In this document: positions 54,627 to 63,712 of the stretch, piece by piece
Layout: each line of letters begins with the position of its first letter
Position numbering within the stretch: the stretch's first letter is position 1
Source of the DNA: Anaerolineaceae bacterium
GTDB taxonomy: Bacteria > Chloroflexota > Anaerolineae > Anaerolineales > Anaerolineaceae
Assembly (NCBI GenBank): GCA_016841365.1
Contig: JAENZI010000006.1
Span: 1 to 64,000, forward strand
Direction of reading: 5' to 3'
DNA length: 64,000 bases
Notes under the pieces: model-generated
What the model was told of the DNA's origin: nothing
Seen by the model: only the letters and a program-made list of their open reading frames with translations
Databases searched by the model: none
Program-made: the position numbers and the translations under genes

Positions 54627-55940
54627 CTAACCGCTGCCATCTGATTCAGACTCTGGTGAAGGTGTGCTCTCAGGCGCTGCTTCAATCTCGCCGGCCTCCT
54701 CGGTTGGGGTCGGTGTCGGAGGATTTTCCTGAAATTCCTGACAGATGCGAATAATTTCCTCAGCGTTATAGACTGCCGTCTCATCATCAGGGATGGTCTG
54801 CAGCATCGCCTGTGCCACCTGAACAGCTTCGCTGCAGCGGTTGACGCGTGCCAGCGCTAACCCATATCGGCTGTAATACTCCATCACAGACATCGAATAG
54901 TCAAGGGGCAACCCCTCCACAACGACGCCGTCTTCAGTCGTGCCGCCGCGCACTGCCAGCTCAAGATATTGGATCGCCCGGTTATATTGCAGATCCCGAT
55001 AGTACATCGTGCCCAAATTGCCGTGCATATAGGGGTCATCCGGGGCATCGCTCATTGCCTGCTCTGCATATTGCACAGCCTTGGCGAACTCGCCAATCCG
55101 CACATAAACCCGTGAAATGTACCAGTTGGGCATCGGGTCCGTTGGGTTAAGCGAATAGGCTTTTGTAAACTCGAACACCGACTGGTCATATTCTTCGACA
55201 GCCAGATAGTTGCGACCTAATGCCAGGTGAAGCTCTGCAATCGAATCATTGATCTCGATCGCAGCCTGAAGCTGCTGAATAGCATCTTCATAATTGCTGG
55301 TGATCTCCAGTACATATCCGCGCGCCCAACGGGCTTCCAACAATTGCGGTGCCAGCTCCAACGCCAGCCGTGATTCCTCAATCGCCACATCCACTGTCCC
55401 AATTTCCCCTACGTTATTAGCCACCTGTAAGGCAAGAATAAAGGCGTAAACGGAATGCGCTAACCCATTGTCCGGGTCAAGGTCCAGCGCAGCACGAACG
55501 TCTGCTTCTGCTTCAAGATATTCTCCCATATAGCCTTTTGACCAGGCCAACAGAGAAAATGCGTTAGGCTGATTCTTGTCCAACAAAATGGCGTTTTCTG
55601 CGTTGACACGGGCAGCCTCATATTCACCGCTGTATATCTGCAATCTTGCCAGGGTGAGATAATTTGAGATATCCTGCGGGTCCGCCTTGATCGCCGCCTG
55701 AAAAGCCTCCATCGCCGTCCCAATTCTGCCCTCAGCCAGATAAGCCTGCGCCTCCTCTGCATAAGAGAGCGGGCTGCGAGTCGGTGTTGGCGTTGGCACA
55801 AATGGCGGCGGAACAGACGGAATCACATTGAGATTGATATAAATTAATGCACCAATCGCAATGAGCAGAAAGGCGATCAACCATGGGTTTGATCGCCGCC
55901 GGCGTTTATTCATGGACCACTTACTGCCTTTTAAATACAT
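54627..55940 (-). CDS. Signal-anchored TPR protein, first of a pair
   Basis: The 437-residue protein has MYLKGSK, then a highly basic patch (NKRRRRSN), a membrane helix (about 22-40), a VPTPTPTRSP linker, and seven or so TPR units (AQAYLAEGRIGTAMEAFQAA, YLTLARLQIYSGEYEAARVN and others). The end is a Pro/Glu-rich tail. The longest frame reaches 55976, but a TATCAT box six bases before ATG 55940 makes that start and a leaderless mRNA likely. Confidence 0.8.
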   Translation of the reverse strand: MYLKGSKWSMNKRRRRSNPWLIAFLLIAIGALIYINLNVIPSVPPPFVPTPTPTRSPLSYAEEAQAYLAEGRIGTAMEAFQAAIKADPQDISNYLTLARLQIYSGEYEAARVNAENAILLDKNQPNAFSLLAWSKGYMGEYLEAEADVRAALDLDPDNGLAHSVYAFILALQVANNVGEIGTVDVAIEESRLALELAPQLLEARWARGYVLEITSNYEDAIQQLQAAIEINDSIAELHLALGRNYLAVEEYDQSVFEFTKAYSLNPTDPMPNWYISRVYVRIGEFAKAVQYAEQAMSDAPDDPYMHGNLGTMYYRDLQYNRAIQYLELAVRGGTTEDGVVVEGLPLDYSMSVMEYYSRYGLALARVNRCSEAVQVAQAMLQTIPDDETAVYNAEEIIRICQEFQENPPTPTPTEEAGEIEAAPESTPSPESESDGSG

Positions 55941-55946
55941 ATTAGA

Positions 55947-55976
55947 ATGATAACACCCCGCATAATTGACAGTCAA
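55947..55976 (-). promoter_or_regulatory. Promoter of the TPR gene pair
   Basis: On the minus strand: TTGACT, 18-base spacer, TATCAT (55952-55947), then six bases to the ATG. Confidence 0.55.
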
Positions 55977-56048
55977 GCATGTCTAAGCTTAGCATTTTTT
56001 AACCTACAAGCAAAATATTAACCTATTGCAACACAAAATGGCAAAATT

Positions 56049-56083
56049 AAACAGCCCAAACGCGAGTGATCGTTGGGCTGTTT
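56049..56083 (-). terminator. Terminator of the CopD-like gene
   Basis: AAACAGCCCAA / TTGGGCTGTTT stem with T-rich sequence on the minus strand. Confidence 0.75.
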
Positions 56084-56124
56084 GTTGGTTATAGCCGTTT
56101 GTAAAGTCGTTTTTAGTTCTGGAT

Positions 56125-56598
56125 TTAACCCATCGCAGCGCTGAAACCGCTCAAGAACAACACCACGATCCCCAAAAAAGCGTTGACGAATAGCACCATG
56201 GCATAGGTCTTTTGCTGTTCCGGTGTGAAGTCATCTACCTTGCGCCCCAGCACAAACCCCCTGAAGAGCGCCAACACGACCATCACAAGCACCACAAGAT
56301 GTTTGATTGAGATCAGCGAATGATAGGGCGTCGCAAAACTCATGAAGCTGAACCCTGTGCCGGACTGTTTCGCCATCAGAAAGCCTGTCAGCCATAACAC
56401 AACCACGCTGATGACTGCGAAGATCCTCAACCGGCTTTGATAACTTTTTAAGATTTTTTTTACCGGGTCGCTCTTCATTCCTAAACCTTTCAGGGCGGGC
56501 ATCAACGAAAAGGCTGTGGTCAGCATTCCGCCAACCCACAAAGCCGTAAAAACATCGTGCAGTGAGTTCATCAACCCAAACAAAACAACTTTTTCCAT
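56125..56598 (-). CDS. CopD-like / DUF2269-like integral membrane protein
   Basis: The 157-residue protein has four membrane helices. His and Trp residues in SLHDVFTALWVGGML and His in SIKHLVVLVMVV resemble CopD-like or cytochrome b561-like membrane domains. Function is unknown; copper or heme-related roles are possible. GGAGG supports ATG 56598; a GTG at 56604 is too close to it. The Crp/Fnr gene is 108 bases upstream on the same strand and may regulate it. Confidence 0.65.
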   Translation of the reverse strand: MEKVVLFGLMNSLHDVFTALWVGGMLTTAFSLMPALKGLGMKSDPVKKILKSYQSRLRIFAVISVVVLWLTGFLMAKQSGTGFSFMSFATPYHSLISIKHLVVLVMVVLALFRGFVLGRKVDDFTPEQQKTYAMVLFVNAFLGIVVLFLSGFSAAMG

Positions 56599-56706
56599 AG
56601 TCACACCTCCAGATAATACGTTTGATTATTTCCAATTGTACTGGTTTTTGATGGTATTTTCTTTGACTTTTGTCGAATTTCTCTCCCCCACAATCCACTA
56701 ACTCTC

Positions 56707-57375
56707 TCAACCCCTGGCAATCTGTTCCAGGGCTTGCATATCAGTGATTCTGATCTGTTCACGGCTGATGTCGATCACCCCATCCCGGGCAAGCTTCTGA
56801 AGATGCCGATTAAGCACATCCGGCACCGTGCCGATCTGTGCGGCGATCTCAGACTGGGTCTTCCAAGATTGACGCAACACAACCTCTGATTCCTCGTGTT
56901 CCAAAAGATATCTCGCCAATCTAACCTCCACGGTATACAGCGAAAGGTCTTCGATTTTTGCCAATAGATAATCAATGCGATGCGCTAAATTCTTGATCAC
57001 GGCTCTCGAAAAGGAGGTGGATTTTTCGAGCAGTTTTTCGACATCTGTCTGCGATAAGCTGAATACCTGGCAGGGTTCCAGCGCAATCACGCTGACGGCG
57101 TTCGCCTCATTTGAAAACACAGACAGCTCATTGATCATCTCACCCGGGCCGATAAAGCGGAGAATTTGCTGGCGCCCCTCACGAGAAACCTTCTCCGCCT
57201 TCAACCAGCCGGAGATCACAAAGAATAACGCACTGGAAAATTCCCCCTCCAGGAATAAAACACCATTCTTCATCAACGCATCAACACGCATCATGTCACA
57301 GATTTGCCGGCGTTCTTCGTCAGACAGTACCCTCAACAGGGGATATTGTTCTAGGTCTTGAGGTGTCGGTTTCAT
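56707..57375 (-). CDS. Crp/Fnr family transcriptional regulator
   Basis: The 222-residue protein has an N-terminal cyclic-nucleotide-binding-type barrel (about 12-125; GVLFLEGEFSSALFFVISGW, LRFIGPGEMINEL), a dimer helix, and a C-terminal winged helix (about 165-222; KTQSEIAAQIGTVPDVLNRHL). There is no N-terminal Cys cluster, so it is not an FNR iron-sulfur sensor. The PGEMINELSVF segment lacks the Arg expected for cAMP binding, so the ligand is unclear. Confidence 0.88.
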   Translation of the reverse strand: MKPTPQDLEQYPLLRVLSDEERRQICDMMRVDALMKNGVLFLEGEFSSALFFVISGWLKAEKVSREGRQQILRFIGPGEMINELSVFSNEANAVSVIALEPCQVFSLSQTDVEKLLEKSTSFSRAVIKNLAHRIDYLLAKIEDLSLYTVEVRLARYLLEHEESEVVLRQSWKTQSEIAAQIGTVPDVLNRHLQKLARDGVIDISREQIRITDMQALEQIARG

Positions 57376-57437
57376 TGGCAAAGGTCGATTCCAATCAAAT
57401 TAAGAAAACAAAACAATCTCTAACTGTTCTGTCGCCA

Positions 57438-58190
57438 TCATTCATCCGAAAGCGGCAGCTTGCTGGCAGCAGCCTCATCAGCCATCCACAGCATCCTCCC
57501 GTTTTCAGGGGCAATCAACTGGATCGGCTTCTCTGTCGGAGCATTGGGCTGCGTAAAGACCTCAGCCAGCATGGATGCTTTTGATGCACCTTTTACCAGC
57601 ACAAGGATGTAACGGGCAGCGTTGATCGCGTTTTTCGTGAGGGTCAGGCGCCAGGTCTCGCGTTCAGGTGCAAAGTTTGGAATAAACCAGCGCTGCTCCT
57701 CAAGCAAACCGGCGGAATGCGGAAACAATGATGCTGTGTGACCATCCTCGCCCATCCCCAGCAAAACCAGGTCAAACTGCGGCCAATCGCTCTTGAAGAA
57801 TCGCCGCAAATCGGCCTCATAAGTGGTTGCAGCCGCCTGAACTTCCAATTCTGCTGGCACACGGTGTACATTGCGATCCGGTATTGGCACCCTTGAAATT
57901 AAGTTTTCGTAGGTCATCCGGTAATTGGACTGGGGATCATCGGCAGGCACATGCCGTTCATCCCCCCAGAATAGGTGCACCTTGTTCCATTCTACCTGCG
58001 CGGAATATTGCGGACTGCTTAGGGTGCGGTAAAGCGGATCGGGCGTGCTGCCCCCTGAAAGCACTGCGGTAAAAACGCCGCGTTCGGTGATCGATTGGCT
58101 TGCCAGCCTGACAAACAAATCAGCAGCCGCCGTAATCATTGCATCAGCATCAGGGAAAATTTCTAAATCACACATCGGCTCATTTTTCAT
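57438..58190 (-). CDS. pgl: 6-phosphogluconolactonase
   Basis: The 250-residue protein hydrolyses 6-phosphogluconolactone in the pentose phosphate pathway. AVLSGGSTPDPLYRTL, VHLFWGDERHVPADDPQSNY and LVLLGMGEDGHTASLFP are the Pgl/DevB signatures. Several starts are possible near 58175-58196; ATG 58190 is used. No zwf or gnd lies beside it. Glucosamine-6-phosphate deaminases share the fold but not these motifs. Confidence 0.92.
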   Translation of the reverse strand: MKNEPMCDLEIFPDADAMITAAADLFVRLASQSITERGVFTAVLSGGSTPDPLYRTLSSPQYSAQVEWNKVHLFWGDERHVPADDPQSNYRMTYENLISRVPIPDRNVHRVPAELEVQAAATTYEADLRRFFKSDWPQFDLVLLGMGEDGHTASLFPHSAGLLEEQRWFIPNFAPERETWRLTLTKNAINAARYILVLVKGASKASMLAEVFTQPNAPTEKPIQLIAPENGRMLWMADEAAASKLPLSDE

Positions 58191-58280
58191 AATCAACTCA
58201 ATTCAAGATTGTCTGCTTTGATTTTATCATCAGGTTTCATCTTATCGTCAGTATACAATCGTTCACCTTCCTTTTGTACA

Positions 58281-58314
58281 AACAGGCCGGAAAGTGAACA
58301 CCTTCCGACCTGTT
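58281..58314 (-). terminator. Terminator of the J-protein gene
   Basis: AACAGGCCGGAA / TTCCGACCTGTT stem with one mismatch, just after the gene on the minus strand. Confidence 0.65.
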
Positions 58315-58339
58315 CTTCTCATTTTTCACAAGAAACTTG

Positions 58340-59299
58340 CTACTGCATAGCTTCCTGCAGCTCTTTGAACTTCTTCTTTTGGGCAGCCGTCAGGTCTTTT
58401 GGCACCTGAATCTGCAGACGTACATAAAGGTCGCCGCGTTCGTTCTTGCGGTTTAACTTTGGCATCCCCAGCCCTTTCAACCGAAAGGTTTTCCCCGAAT
58501 CCGTTCCGGGTGGGACGGTCAGGTTAACTTCTTTATCAATCGTCGCAACTTTCACCTCCCCACCTAACAGGGCTGTAAAGAAATCCACAGGCTGATCGAT
58601 TCTCAGATCATCGCCGTCGCGTGTGAATTTATGATGGGGTAACACCTTGATCTTGAGGTAGAGATCGCCCGCGCCGCGTGCCCCTTCGGCGCCTTGTCCG
58701 CTCAGACGGATTTTTGAACCCGTCTTGACAGCTGGCGGGATAGTTGCTTCAATTCTCCGGCCGTCCTCAAAGGATAAGAGCCGTGTGGTGCCGTTGAAGG
58801 CTTCTTCAAGTGTAATGTCAACCGGATGCTCAATATCCCGCGCCTGGCGCATCGTTTGGGGGCGTTGCCGCTGGGTCGTACGCCTTGCCCCGCCTACGCC
58901 GCCCATGCCGCCAAACAACGTCTCAAAGAAATCCGAGAAACCGCCCAACCCCCCACCAAACATCTGCTCAAATTCTTCTTGCGAAACCGTGCGATACTGA
59001 GTGCCGCCTGGCTGGCCCTGCGCAGCCCACTGCGACCAGTCGAAATCCTCTGAACGTCCACCCCGCTGCTGGTATTGCTTCCATTGCGAGCCGAAGCGGT
59101 CATACTTCTGCCGCTTATCCTCGTCCGATAGCACCTGGTAGGCTTCGTTGATGTCTTTAAATTTTTCTTCTGCTTTAGGGTCATCCGGGTTCACATCAGG
59201 ATGATATTTCCGGGCAAGCTTGCGATATGCCTTTTTGATCTCGTCCTGATCGGCAGTTTTGCTGACCCCTAAAGTTTGATAATAATCACGATATTCCAT
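58340..59299 (-). CDS. DnaJ-type co-chaperone without zinc finger (CbpA-like)
   Basis: The 319-residue protein has a J domain with HPD at 33-35, a Gly/Phe-rich linker (about 75-140, [19 protein letters not shown]), and the two C-terminal substrate-binding beta domains (about 150-310). The four CxxCxGxG zinc motifs of DnaJ are missing, which makes it type II, like CbpA. It stimulates DnaK. AAGGAA precedes the ATG. dnaK and grpE are not in this window. Confidence 0.92.
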   Translation of the reverse strand: MEYRDYYQTLGVSKTADQDEIKKAYRKLARKYHPDVNPDDPKAEEKFKDINEAYQVLSDEDKRQKYDRFGSQWKQYQQRGGRSEDFDWSQWAAQGQPGGTQYRTVSQEEFEQMFGGGLGGFSDFFETLFGGMGGVGGARRTTQRQRPQTMRQARDIEHPVDITLEEAFNGTTRLLSFEDGRRIEATIPPAVKTGSKIRLSGQGAEGARGAGDLYLKIKVLPHHKFTRDGDDLRIDQPVDFFTALLGGEVKVATIDKEVNLTVPPGTDSGKTFRLKGLGMPKLNRKNERGDLYVRLQIQVPKDLTAAQKKKFKELQEAMQ

Positions 59300-59416
59300 T
59301 AAAAATTCCTTTAAACTCTTCTATTCGATCTATTTTAATCCTGGAATATTTAAAATTCATAAGAAAGCGTTTTCTTTGAGCAGATCCTCTCTGCTCACGC
59401 TGCATGAAAATAAAAA

Positions 59417-59444
59417 GAGGCTGCCTTCATTATAAAGCAGCCTC
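59417..59444 (-). terminator. PlsC gene terminator
   Basis: GAGGCTGC / GCAGCCTC stem followed on the minus strand by TTTTTATTTT. Confidence 0.88.
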
Positions 59445-59470
59445 CAATAATCTAAATAGGGTTTGCAATT

Positions 59471-60181
59471 TCAAGCATCATCAGGGTCAAATTCACCGCG
59501 GAACTCTTTTGGCAGCAGCGCTGCAATTTTGGTCATCATCAACACACCGGCTTCATGAATTTCTTGCCTGCTGGGCCGTTGTGGATTTTTAGATTTTAAT
59601 GGGCCAAACACTTCGCCGATTTTGGTCGTGACACCTAATCGCCGTTTTTCTTCCTTGATCGTGCCAAACAACTTCCAGTCGTTGTCGCTGATGGTGCCCA
59701 TCGGTAAAATCGGCACCCCGGTACGGAGTGCCATAAAGGCGGCACCGGGCAGCGCCGGGTTCAAAGGACCGTCGTGCACATGGCCTTCAGGATAGATCAC
59801 CAACACCCCATCCTGTTCCAAAACCGCCTCAGATGCCTGCAGTGCCTCAAAATTAGGTGTCCCCTGCTCGATCTTCAGCGTCTCCCACGAACGCGGGAAG
59901 ATCTTCATGATTGTGGGGGCATTTGGCATTTCGAAATCACCTATGAACTCAAGCGGCCAGTTGGTCGCATGAATTGGTGCAACTGTATCCAAGAAACTAA
60001 AATGGTTGCCCACAATCAACAACGGCCCCTTCTTGGGGATATTCTCTTTGCCATAGACCTCCCAGCGGGTCAAAATGGCGCCGATGACATCAATCCCCAT
60101 ACTCAATAACCCGCGGATAAATCTGCGCCTCGGCCAGGGATATTTCTTGATGTATTGATTCTTCAAATCCGAGTCACTCAT
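59471..60181 (-). CDS. plsC: 1-acyl-sn-glycerol-3-phosphate acyltransferase
   Basis: The 236-residue protein has the PlsC acyltransferase motifs: NHFSFLD (His60-x4-Asp65), the IEQGTPN block and YPEGHVHDG. It esterifies lysophosphatidic acid at the membrane surface. An N-terminal hydrophobic stretch (about 24-38) suits membrane association. Related enzymes act on other lysolipids, so the exact acceptor is not certain. Confidence 0.88.
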   Translation of the reverse strand: MSDSDLKNQYIKKYPWPRRRFIRGLLSMGIDVIGAILTRWEVYGKENIPKKGPLLIVGNHFSFLDTVAPIHATNWPLEFIGDFEMPNAPTIMKIFPRSWETLKIEQGTPNFEALQASEAVLEQDGVLVIYPEGHVHDGPLNPALPGAAFMALRTGVPILPMGTISDNDWKLFGTIKEEKRRLGVTTKIGEVFGPLKSKNPQRPSRQEIHEAGVLMMTKIAALLPKEFRGEFDPDDA

Positions 60182-60427
60182 ATTGATTCCTATTCAATAA
60201 AATAAACAATAAAGTTCACCAGGCATAATCCTACCCGGTTGTCCTCATACATACCATTATTCTCGCACTAATTATAACCAACAAGGGGGTAAAAGTTACG
60301 GCTGAGTCAGTACTGAAAAAATATATCAGGTATAGATGTTAATCTGAGATGCAACTGATTCTGTAAATAATTGGCTGGGAAATATCTCAAAAGTTATTGA
60401 AACTTGGAAAAATCAGGCAGACGGACT

Positions 60428-61153
60428 CTAACCGCCATGCTCAGCCAGCAGAACCTGCACAACTTCCGGTGTCTGTTCGAGGATCAGATCAGCACCGGCC
60501 CGCGATAGTTCCTTTTGCGAACCAAACCCGCACAGCACGGCGATCGTCTGTGCCCCTGCTGACCTGCCTGCACGCACATCCACAATCGTATCCCCCACCA
60601 TCAAACATGCTTGCGGCTCGAGATTAAGTTGTTCTGCCGCATACAAAACGGGGTCAGGGAAAGGTTTAGTGTGCTCGCATGTTTGAGATGTGACCACGCA
60701 CTCAAAATAGGTCAAAAGGTCAAACTTTTCGAGAAAACGATGTGTGGAATCAGCATCCCTGGCACTGACCACTGCCATGGGATAGTCGGCTGCCAGGGTT
60801 TCCAACATTTCTTGAACACCGGAGATAATTTTAAACTGATTATGTTTCCGTTTTCTATCCCCTCTTCTGCGCACCCACCAATTATAAAATTCTGCCAGGT
60901 GTGCGTCCACACCTAAACGGTCTGCCACACCGTAGATGAAATTCGCCGGTGTTTCACTCGCCATCACCACCCAGCGCGCAAATTTCCGTGCATCTCGCTT
61001 TGGCCACATCCAGGATATTGGTGCAAGCAACTTGATCATTCGATCGACCATGACATCATCGGTATCACTGAGGGTGCCATCTACATCGAACAAAATTCCT
61101 CTGACCCGTGCGGAATCAATCACCTTGAGATTGAGGTTATCGCTTTGTTTCAT
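60428..61153 (-). CDS. HAD family hydrolase, phosphoglycolate phosphatase-like
   Basis: The 241-residue protein has HAD motif I GILFDVDGTLSDTDD (Asp23, Asp25), a helical cap, motif II (VVSARDA), motif III Lys (TKPFPDPVLYA) and motif IV (MVGDTIVDVRAG). Phosphoglycolate or pyrophosphate phosphatase activity is possible; the substrate is unknown. The start overlaps the stop of the upstream metallopeptidase-like gene by four bases, so both are translated together. Confidence 0.85.
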   Translation of the reverse strand: MKQSDNLNLKVIDSARVRGILFDVDGTLSDTDDVMVDRMIKLLAPISWMWPKRDARKFARWVVMASETPANFIYGVADRLGVDAHLAEFYNWWVRRRGDRKRKHNQFKIISGVQEMLETLAADYPMAVVSARDADSTHRFLEKFDLLTYFECVVTSQTCEHTKPFPDPVLYAAEQLNLEPQACLMVGDTIVDVRAGRSAGAQTIAVLCGFGSQKELSRAGADLILEQTPEVVQVLLAEHGG

Positions 61154-62553
61154 TGCAGTGCGCCCAGTGCATTTTCTAAAATCTCAATGGTTGGCCCAAT
61201 CAACCACAAGGTACGGCTCCCGTCTTCGGCAAAGACGACCACCTGGTCTGAACCCATCCAGGTCGGGTAACCCATTATCTGTGCGTCAGCCAGGCTCCAG
61301 CGTAAATCGGCATAGTCCTCAAAGGCATCAACAAACTGCCCGGCGTCAACCAAAGAATCCCAAACAGCGTCCAGCACAAACACAGTCTGCTGTGACTCCT
61401 CGTCAAAATAAAAAGCATAGGCATCACCGCCCCAACCTTCTGCAGCCTGTGCCGCAACTTCCTCGCTTAAACGGTGACCTTCTTCATAACCCTGATTTAG
61501 GATCAGGTAGATGTACCACTCACCCATGATGTTTTGGTCAAACAGCATCCAATCCTCGCCTAAATCTTGTGCAATATCCGGAAGCGTGACAGGTTGGGGT
61601 ACATCCGAAGGATAACGTTCAGGGTGCAAAATCTGCTCAGTGGAAACAGGAGGGTTGAGGTAAACCTCGTCAACAGCCGGGTAACCGCCTATATCATACA
61701 ATCCCTGTACAAAATTCAGTCCCCGCTCATAAGGAAAATACAAGTCTGCCTGGATAAATGGCGGCGCATTTTCTAAAATCGGGCTTGAAAAATTTTCGTA
61801 GGTATCTAATAAATCCTGGTAATCATCACGTGTGCCAAAAGACTGAAACCAGAGCACTTCTGTCAAAGAGGCATCCCCTTCAATCAGTGCCTGGATTGCA
61901 GCGCACCGCTCAGAATCCACTTCACAGGCGTCGATCGTCATCTGCAGACCTTCATCGTAATCAAAAGTCTGGTCTTGCAGCACATGGGTGAACTCATGGG
62001 CGTAAACTAGTTTTTCGTTGCCATCAAACCCCTCTGATTGCAGAACGAAAATTTCTTCAGTTTGGTCGTCATAGAATCCTGAGATCTGTTCCGTATAGAG
62101 TTCGTTGTAAAAACCTCGCAGATCATATTCAGGTGGGAGCAGTCCTAAAAGCGAAAGCACAATCACATCCTTGCGGGCATCCTCCTCACGGTATTCTGCA
62201 AAGAAATCCTCTCTGACGATCGTTTCCAGCTCTTCCGCAGAGATTAAGGTGTGATCAATCGGGGACCGCAATTCCAACCCGCGCACCTGCATCACCTGCG
62301 ATTCGATTTCAGAAATCATATTCTTTAAATCAGAAGGTAACTCATTCTCCTGAGTCGCAACCTCCCCCACAGGTTGCGTTGGAGCCAGTGTATTGCTAAC
62401 AGGCGTTGGGGAAAAGTCTTGTTGATTGACTTCAAACGGCCAAAACAGCGCCACGCCGACGCCGCCTGCCAAAATCATCCCCAAACAGATACAGGTTACA
62501 ACCAGAATTATGATGATACTCACCAGGATTGATTTGGATGTCGTTTTATTCAT
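61150..62553 (-). CDS. Membrane-anchored HExxH protein, putative metallopeptidase
   Basis: The 467-residue protein has one N-terminal membrane helix (about 9-35), a Thr/Pro spacer, and a large external domain. YAHEFTHVLQDQTFD holds the zinc motif HEFTH at 186-190, with acidic residues downstream (EGDASLTEVLW) that could supply the third ligand. This fits gluzincin-like proteins of unknown substrate. The C-terminal part contains WGGDAYAFYFDEESQQTV and WMGSDQVVVFAEDG, repeated beta segments. It probably acts outside the membrane. Confidence 0.72.
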   Translation of the reverse strand: MNKTTSKSILVSIIIILVVTCICLGMILAGGVGVALFWPFEVNQQDFSPTPVSNTLAPTQPVGEVATQENELPSDLKNMISEIESQVMQVRGLELRSPIDHTLISAEELETIVREDFFAEYREEDARKDVIVLSLLGLLPPEYDLRGFYNELYTEQISGFYDDQTEEIFVLQSEGFDGNEKLVYAHEFTHVLQDQTFDYDEGLQMTIDACEVDSERCAAIQALIEGDASLTEVLWFQSFGTRDDYQDLLDTYENFSSPILENAPPFIQADLYFPYERGLNFVQGLYDIGGYPAVDEVYLNPPVSTEQILHPERYPSDVPQPVTLPDIAQDLGEDWMLFDQNIMGEWYIYLILNQGYEEGHRLSEEVAAQAAEGWGGDAYAFYFDEESQQTVFVLDAVWDSLVDAGQFVDAFEDYADLRWSLADAQIMGYPTWMGSDQVVVFAEDGSRTLWLIGPTIEILENALGALQ

Positions 62554-62659
62554 TCTTACCTTTATAACTTAATTTGATTGAACGGTCTAATTTTACTCAA
62601 CCCTGGTGAATTCCCAAAACCCAGATCTTTAAAATTTCGCCCAGCGAATAGAAAAACAA

Positions 62660-62676
62660 AATCCCCCAAAGGGGGA
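62660..62676 (-). terminator. Terminator of the response regulator gene
   Basis: ATCCCCC-AAA-GGGGGAT stem followed on the minus strand by TTTTGTTTTT. Confidence 0.9.
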
Positions 62677-62704
62677 TCAAATATCAATCATAATCAGTCG
62701 GCGT

Positions 62705-63373
62705 TCAGGCTTCCAGTATGTAGCCGACACCGCGCTTGGTGCGTATGAGTTCGGGGCTGCGCGGATCTTCTTCAATCGCCTGCCTCAGCCAACTGATATG
62801 CACATCCAGTGTACGTGTATCCCCCGTATAATCTGTATCCCACACCTTCGTAAACAGAGGATTACGTTTGACGATTTTTCCGTTGTTCTCCATCAGAATT
62901 TTGAGAATTTCAACTAGTCTGGGGGTCAATTTGGTTTGCCGGTCATGGCAGCTAACAAGCTGAGTCTGTGTGTTCAATTCAATCGGTCCGGCTGTAATGA
63001 TATACTTATCATCCGTTGGTCGGTAGACCTCAAGACGATTGATCAATTTTTGCACTGTGAAGGGCAATCGAAGCACCAGGTTGGCATCCACAACTTCGGG
63101 CAGTGAGACCTGATCATCCACGATCAAAATGATAGGCAATTCATTATCTGTTTTTCGATAAGATTGACAAATTCGTTCCCCGCTGGTGCGCAATGAAGCA
63201 GCATCTATGACGACAACATTGGGTTTGACTGAGCTCAGTAGTTTTAACCCCGCACTTCCACTGGGCGCTCGCGCCACCCTGTAATCCCGCTCACTCAGGT
63301 CGTCTGCAAATGATGAGTGATCGCCTCTTCGGCCCTCAATCATCAGGATAGCCAGTGTTGTGTCTTGCTTCAA
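62705..63373 (-). CDS. OmpR-type response regulator with degenerate receiver
   Basis: The 222-residue protein has a receiver-like domain (about 6-115) and an OmpR winged helix (about 125-220; TPRLVEILKILMENNGKIV, TRTLDVHISWLRQAIEE, IRTKRGVGYILEA). Asp57 is at the phosphoacceptor place (VVVIDAAS), but the usual acidic pair is only Glu13 (LMIEGRRG) and the conserved Lys before Pro reads LRLPF. Phosphorylation may therefore be weak or absent. The start is TTG with AAGGG upstream. No histidine kinase is adjacent. Confidence 0.82.
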   Translation of the reverse strand: MKQDTTLAILMIEGRRGDHSSFADDLSERDYRVARAPSGSAGLKLLSSVKPNVVVIDAASLRTSGERICQSYRKTDNELPIILIVDDQVSLPEVVDANLVLRLPFTVQKLINRLEVYRPTDDKYIITAGPIELNTQTQLVSCHDRQTKLTPRLVEILKILMENNGKIVKRNPLFTKVWDTDYTGDTRTLDVHISWLRQAIEEDPRSPELIRTKRGVGYILEA

Positions 63374-63712
63374 AATAAATCCCTTCTTGCTCCAGGGTGG
63401 TCTGCACAGCCCTGGGTCTTCGATTTAACCATCCCATCAGAAGAATAAAAACCAATCTCACAAAAATATCTACTGCTCTTTACGCAGATTCTAACAGATA
63501 ATTTTATATCTGCTGTGAGATAAACACCAAAATTAAAACAGGCGCATTACATTCCAAGCATTAAGTATTTCGATTATACTGCATAACCTTAAAGAATCGT
63601 ATGATAAATTTTTTCTCATCCAATTCGTTAAGGCTAAAATATTTATTTTTGGTTGCATCAATAATATGCCCGTGTTAGAATCAAAACACTCAAGAAACTC
63701 ATAGGAGATCAA
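63374..63712. other. Divergent intergenic region
   Basis: AT-rich region between the regulator and the DUF151 gene. It holds a CCAGGG / CCCTGG hairpin (63392-63415) near the regulator start and the DUF151 promoter. I see no gene in it. Confidence 0.5.
63653..63681 (+). promoter_or_regulatory. Promoter of the DUF151 gene
   Basis: TTGCAT (63653-63658), 17-base spacer, TAGAAT (63676-63681) with a TG one base before it, giving an extended -10. Confidence 0.55.
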
